64,000 nt of DNA from Caprella mutica (Eukaryota > Arthropoda > Malacostraca > Amphipoda > Caprellidae), in contig CANNZV010000860.1 in assembly GCA_947561585.1 (NCBI GenBank), positions 1-64,000 of the forward strand, given 5' to 3'. Numbering within the stretch: position 1 is the first letter of the stretch; each line of letters opens with the position of its first letter. Below are positions 59,126-64,000 of this stretch, piece after piece. Both the position numbers and the translations under genes were made by a program. The notes beneath the pieces were generated by a model that was not told where the DNA came from, searched no databases, and saw only the letters and a program-made list of their open reading frames with translations.

Positions 59126-61266
59126 GTGGCAGAATTATTTGGCACATTGGTATTTCTTTTATTTCCCAAAAAATACAAAGTCAAATTTAATTAAATTTAA
59201 TCTTAATATGTGAGCAGACATTATCTATCCAAAAATAAAATTTAAATGAAGAAATAATAGTTTATAATTATTCATTAACTAGGAATCAAATTAGCCACAT
59301 GCAAAAGTATTTAACACTCTTTCAAATATCATGCAGAGGCACTGCCTTAGCAGTCATGTCATCTTGATATCTTGTCATATTGAGATGCTGTAATATTTCA
59401 ACCAATCAGAAGTTCGTTGCTTATGGCTGTATGGTGTGTACATGTCAGATGATAACAGCTGTGATACATTCCTGAGGTTGCTTCTCTCAATATTGCTTTT
59501 TAAAGGGCTTTAAGAGAATAATTGTCAAATTAGTGCGCTAAGAAATCCTAGCAGGGTATAAAGATGGGAAAATGAATCATAGCACGGTAAAAGATACTGG
59601 ATTGGAAGACAAAATCACGGCTGTATTCTAAATCTGCAGCACTTTTGAACTAATGTGTTGACAAAATCTTTGTATTTTCCTACATTCTTATTCCCATCCA
59701 TGATTGCAAATTCTCTAACATCATTAGGAGAAGAGCAGCCCCAAACCATCACATTTTCACCACCAAATTTCACAGTGGGAATGGTATCAGAAGATTCAAC
59801 TTCTGTGACTTTTTCTCTCCATACACTGGTATGCATGTTTCTTCCGAAAAGCTCATTTTTTGTTTCATCCGACCAAATTATCTTATTCCGGAAGTCATCC
59901 AATTCACATTAATATTTATTAACAAATTTCAGATGCTCTTGCAAATGCTCACGCTTCAGCAATCGAGTTTTTCATCTACATTCAACCACCACTATTTGAT
60001 GATCTCATGATTAGGGTTGTGACAATATGCATTTCCAAATATACAGTATATGCACTGGCAAATATACTGCAACAAGTTTTATGCTTTTTGAGAAAGTGCA
60101 TATGCATTTGAGAAAGTGCATATGCATTTGAGAAATCGCATATGTATTTGAGAAATCGCATACGTTTTGCAGATAAAACATATGCACTTAAAGATAATGC
60201 ATATAAGAAAAGGCATATGCATTTGGAAGGAAGGCAATGTGTGCACTCCAAGCTGTTTATATCTGGTGGGAGGTTGAACAAACACAATAATATTATATAT
60301 TTGTTATTTACCTTTAGTGTTCTATCGTTCAGCTTTCCTGATAAATGTGGCTTTAAATTTTTGCTCAAAAATTAGAGAATATGATTAACTATTACGCCGT
60401 AAACCTAAAAGTAACACCGACAGTAATATAAATAATGAGTAGGATAATAATAGTAATAGATTATAGACTGCAGGTGGTCAGTATATACCTAGTTTCTGTT
60501 CTTAAATAACTGGTAACGATGGAAATTCACTTCACTAATATAGTGCCCTATAGTGCCAACAATATAATGTCATTCTCTAAAACAATTGAGTCTTTTAAAA
60601 CGCTTGACATTTCAAATTTGAAGCATGACTATTAAATGCATAATAATTCATAAATTATGCAAATGCATATTGATAAAAGTGTATGCATATATATAAATGC
60701 ATATGCATATTGCTAGATGTATATTTACAATTACATATGCATGTTGATAAATGCATATGCGAATCTAATAAGCATATGCGTTTTAGAAAAGCGTATGCAA
60801 AATATGCAATGTCACAACCCTACTGATGATTGTGGTCTTACTGACTTCAGCAGCTGCTTTCTGTATATCTCTCTAAATTTATGATCAAGGCAAAAGAGTT
60901 TTTTTACGAACAATCAATCGAACATTAACATATTTAATTTACGTGGCCAACCACTTCTTTAAAGACTTTGAGTAGTATCACCTTTTTTCCACTTTCTAAC
61001 GATAGTCCCTAACTGTATACTCATCCCCAAATTTAATTCTGAAGCTATTTTTCTGTACCCTTTTCACTCTTTATGCCCTGCAATGATTTCTTGGCGCAAA
61101 TCTCTAGACTATTCCATTTTTTAGCCATTTTCAAAACAATATAGAGAAGCAGCATACAGCTATAAGCCACTTACCATCTTCTGCTTGGTTGAAATATTAC
61201 AGCATGTCAATATGACAAGATATCAAGATGAAATAACTGCTAAGGCGTGCCTCTGCATGATATTAG
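59126..61266 (-). pseudogene. Tc1-like transposon, transposase broken and interrupted
   Basis: The minus strand encodes WSDETKNELFGRN and TVKFGGENVMVWGCSS (59902-59615), the central DDE region of a Tc1 transposase. N-terminal remnants (QKAAAEVSKTTIIS; AKKSLQGIKSEKG) lie at 61130-60835, separated by the insert at 60012-60822. The left tip TACAGTGGGTGGCAGAATTA is preserved; a long inverted repeat (CATGCAGAGGCACTGCCTTA near 59332 against 61215-61260) shows the right arm, whose outer 200 bp is lost. The C-terminal catalytic part is missing. On the plus strand near 59540, GCGCTAAGAAATCCTAGCAG repeats the N-terminal coding sequence inverted. Confidence 0.82.
60012..60822. mobile_element. hAT-like non-autonomous element, 811 bp, inside the Tc1 copy
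   Basis: Ends TAGGGTTGTGACAATATGCA and (reversed) TAGGGTTGTGACATTGCATA. Flanks CTCATGAT (60004-60011) and CTGATGAT (60823-60830) match at 7 of 8 positions, fitting an 8-bp duplication. Both ends contain arrays of about 18 bp built on GCATATGCATTTGAGAAA. No transposase. Confidence 0.8.
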
Positions 61267-62016
61267 GGTTTAGTCGTGACGTGACATTAAACGCATGATG
61301 CATGCATGCCTCATACACTTATTCTTAAAAGCAGACTACATGCATGCATTTTCTTTTTAATCGCATGCTGCATATTTTTCTAAACTTATTTGTCTAGTCA
61401 TAAAATGCAATGCTACTGATATGTAAGTTATTTGTCTTTTAATGTTATGTTGTTGTTATTTGAGTTTTACTTGGTTTCATCTGCATGTTTACGGTACTGT
61501 TTAAATTAATTTAATATTCACCATTTACTATACTTTACTAAAGAAATACAAATTATAGGTTTCCCTCTGTTACCGAGAAATTTCTAAAAATAAATAAAAA
61601 ACTGAATAATTGTTTTATTTAATATAATAACATTTTCCACTCCAAAACTTATATATAGGGTTGTGACTTTGCATATCTTGCATATTGGTGAAATAATGCA
61701 TTTGCATATAAAAAACGCATATGCAAATCTTGAAATGCATATGCAAATAGAAAATGCATATGTAAAATAGAAAGTGCATATGCAAATTAGAAAAACTAAT
61801 ATGCAAATTAGAAAAACTAATATGCAAATAGAAATTATTAGTAAAATATGTTGATTTTTGATATTCAAATGATAAACTTCTACATATATAAATGAATAGT
61901 ATAAGGCGAATGAATTAGAGCTAGATTTTTATTCTACTTTAGAAATTTAAATTATTATATGCTAGGTTATAATGAGGTTGGGAACTTGGGTGAACTCTGC
62001 TTCTTAATATGGATCA
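61267..62016. other. Repeat remnants and AT-rich spacer
   Basis: A TAGGGTTGTGAC end at 61656 followed by GCATATGCAAAT repeats to about 61835 is a fragment of the element at 60012. Between 61266 and 61380 GCATGC/ATGCATGC words and TTTAGTCGTGACGTGACAT resemble a diverged relative. No gene is seen. Confidence 0.5.
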
Positions 62017-63465
62017 GTGTAAATTCATCGCGGTAAATTCATCGCATGGTAAATTCATCGCGGTAAATTCATCGCATGGTAAATTCATCGCGGTAAATTC
62101 ATCGCATGGTAAGTTCATCGCGTGGTAAATTCATCGCATGGTAAATTCATCGCATGGTAAATTCATCACATGGTAAATTCATCGCGGTAAATTCATCGCA
62201 TGGTAAATTCATCGCATGGTAAATTCATCGCGTGGTAAATTCATCGCATGGTAAATTCATCGCATGGTAAATTCATCACATGGTAAATTCATCGCGGTAA
62301 ATTCATCGCATGGTAAATTCATCGCGGTAAATTCATCGCATGATAAATTCATCGCATGGTAAATTCATCACATGGTAAATTCATCGCGGTAAATTCATCA
62401 CATGGTAAATTCATCGCGGTAAATTCATCGCATGGTAAATTCATCGCGTGGTAAATTCATCGCATGGTAAATTCATCGCATGGTAAATTCATCACATGGT
62501 AAATTCATCGCGGTAAATTCATCGCATGGTAAATTCATCGCATGGTAAATTCATCGCGTGGTAAATTCATCGCATGGTAAATTCATCGCATGGTAAATTC
62601 ATCACATGGTAAATTCATCGCGGTAAATTCATCGCATGGTAAATTCATCGCGGTAAATTCATTGCATGGTAAATTCATCGTGTGGTAAATTCATCACATG
62701 GTAAATTCATCGCGGTAAATTCATCGCATGGTAAATTCATCGCGTGTTAAATTCATCGCATGGTAAATTCATCGCATGGTAAATTCATCACATGGTAAAT
62801 TCATCGCGGTAAATTCATCGCATGGTAAATTCATCGCGGTAAATTCATCGCATGGTAAATTCATCGCGGTAAATTCATCACATGGTAAATTCATCGCGGT
62901 AAATTCATCGCATGGTAAATTCATCGCATGGTAAATTCATCGCGTGGTAAATTCATCGCATGGTAAATTCATCGCATGGTAAATTCATCACATGGTAAAT
63001 TCATCGCGGTAAATTCATCGCATGGTAAATTCATCGCGGTAAATTCATCGCATGGTAAATTCATCGCGTGGTAAATTCATCACATGGTAAATTCATCGCG
63101 GTAAATTCATCACATGGTAAATTCATCGCGGTAAATTCATCGCATGGTAAATTCATCGCGTGTTAAATTCATCGCATGGTAAATTCATCGCATGGTAAAT
63201 TCATCACATGGTAAATTCATCGCGGTAAATTCATCGCGTGGTAAATTCATCGCGTGGTAAATTCATCGCATGGTAAATTCATCGCATGGTAAATTCATCA
63301 CAGGTAAATTCATCGCATGGTAAATTCATCGCATGGTAAATTCATCGCATGGTAAATTCATCGCATGGTAAATTCATCACAGGTAAATTCATCGCATGGT
63401 AAATTCATCGCATGGTAAATTCATCGCATGGTAAATTCATCGCATGGTAAATTCATCGCATAATA
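62017..63465. repeat. 14/16-bp minisatellite, about 92 copies
   Basis: Two unit lengths alternate: GGTAAATTCATCGCAT (16 bp, with CGCGT, CACAT variants) and GGTAAATTCATCGC (14 bp). A block of one 14-mer followed by six 16-mers in the same variant order (about 110 bp) recurs, for example at 62184, 62506 and 62895, showing higher-order amplification. Confidence 0.96.
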
Positions 63466-64000
63466 ATCATCGATGACATATAAAAGGAAGGTAGATAATA
63501 CAAATAATAGAGAGGTAAATAAAAGATGATTTATTTTTTATAAAGATATTGAAACGTTACAAACAATATGGTGCACCGATAATTGGGCCCAGGACAATTG
63601 AGCCCCAGGAAAATTGGTCCCAAGGACAATTGTGCTCACGACAATTGGGCTCCAAAACAATTGAACCCAGAAAAAATTGAGCAGAAGATACAATAAAGAA
63701 GTGTTACTTTGTTATTACTAGGGTAGTGACAATATTATCTTTGAAATATGTTTTATATTCTCTAAAAATATCTTTTATATTCTCTAAAAATATGTTTGCA
63801 ATTTTTAAATTCGTTTGATATACTTGGTAAGGTATATATTAATAAGCCCGTTAAATCACATTTGTATACTAATCTCATGTTTCGGTGTAATGAAAATATT
63901 TGAAGGATTTAAATAATTTTTAATAACTTGAATCATGTTATGTGAATTTTAAAGATTTTCGTGACATTGAACTAAGAAAAATTGAAGAGTTGTAGGGATA
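63466..64000. other. AT-rich spacer with a degenerate GACAATTGAGCCC repeat
   Basis: Bases 63575-63685 hold about six diverged copies of an 18-bp unit (GGACAATTGAGCCCCA). The remainder to the window end shows no gene or repeat. Confidence 0.6.

Noticed and set aside
1..64000. tRNA or rRNA genes
   Set aside because: I looked for conserved T-loop words and rRNA-like blocks and found nothing I could fold or align; a covariance-model scan would be needed to exclude small RNAs.

Overview
Eukaryotic nuclear DNA, most likely from an invertebrate animal and plausibly an arthropod; I cannot place it more closely. The evidence is spliced genes with GT-AG introns, an animal-type phosphatidylserine synthase, a Krueppel-like zinc-finger exon, Tc1/mariner, piggyBac-like, Harbinger-like and hAT-like elements, and AT-rich intergenic DNA. 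There are no bacterial features.

Genes are sparse. The one complete gene is a phosphatidylserine synthase (PTDSS2/Pss type) on the minus strand, eight coding exons between 45277 and 39565. Every intron phase closes, giving a 548-residue protein. Also on the minus strand, 33569-32825 is the first coding exon of a KLF10/11-like transcription factor, ending just after its first C2H2 finger. A possible terminal coding exon of an unrecognised plus-strand gene lies at 16049-16261. A reverse-transcriptase-type retroelement pseudogene lies at 49590-51254.

About 18 kb of the window is tandem minisatellite, in at least 15 unrelated families. Units are 22 bp (1-5798), about 25 bp (6107-6700), 16 bp (7086-9232), 32 bp (9354-9998), 20 bp (10836-11110), 29 bp (11774-12538), 32 bp (16444-16731), 61 bp (16788-16988), 24 bp (21892-24174), 21 bp (26004-26615), 57 bp (27434-28574), 25 bp (29012-29586), 31 bp (29836-30667), 27 bp (38928-39390) and 14/16 bp (62017-63465). 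The longest open reading frames in the window are translations of arrays whose unit length is a multiple of three; I do not treat them as genes.

The other main component is transposon debris. It includes decayed Tc1/mariner copies (18296-19775; 40493-42145 inside a Pss intron; 58462-59029; 59126-61266), piggyBac-like elements with TTAA targets (49320-49524 and three ~590-bp copies at 53663-56458, two of them head-to-head), and Harbinger-type MITEs with 3-bp TWA duplications. A dense cluster of short elements with 8-bp duplications (46404-50756) is nested up to three deep. No single new molecular system stands out. The most distinctive signals are the nested 8-bp-duplication element cluster, the head-to-head piggyBac pair sharing one TTAA, and the co-occurrence of many unrelated minisatellites, most with a small palindrome in the unit.
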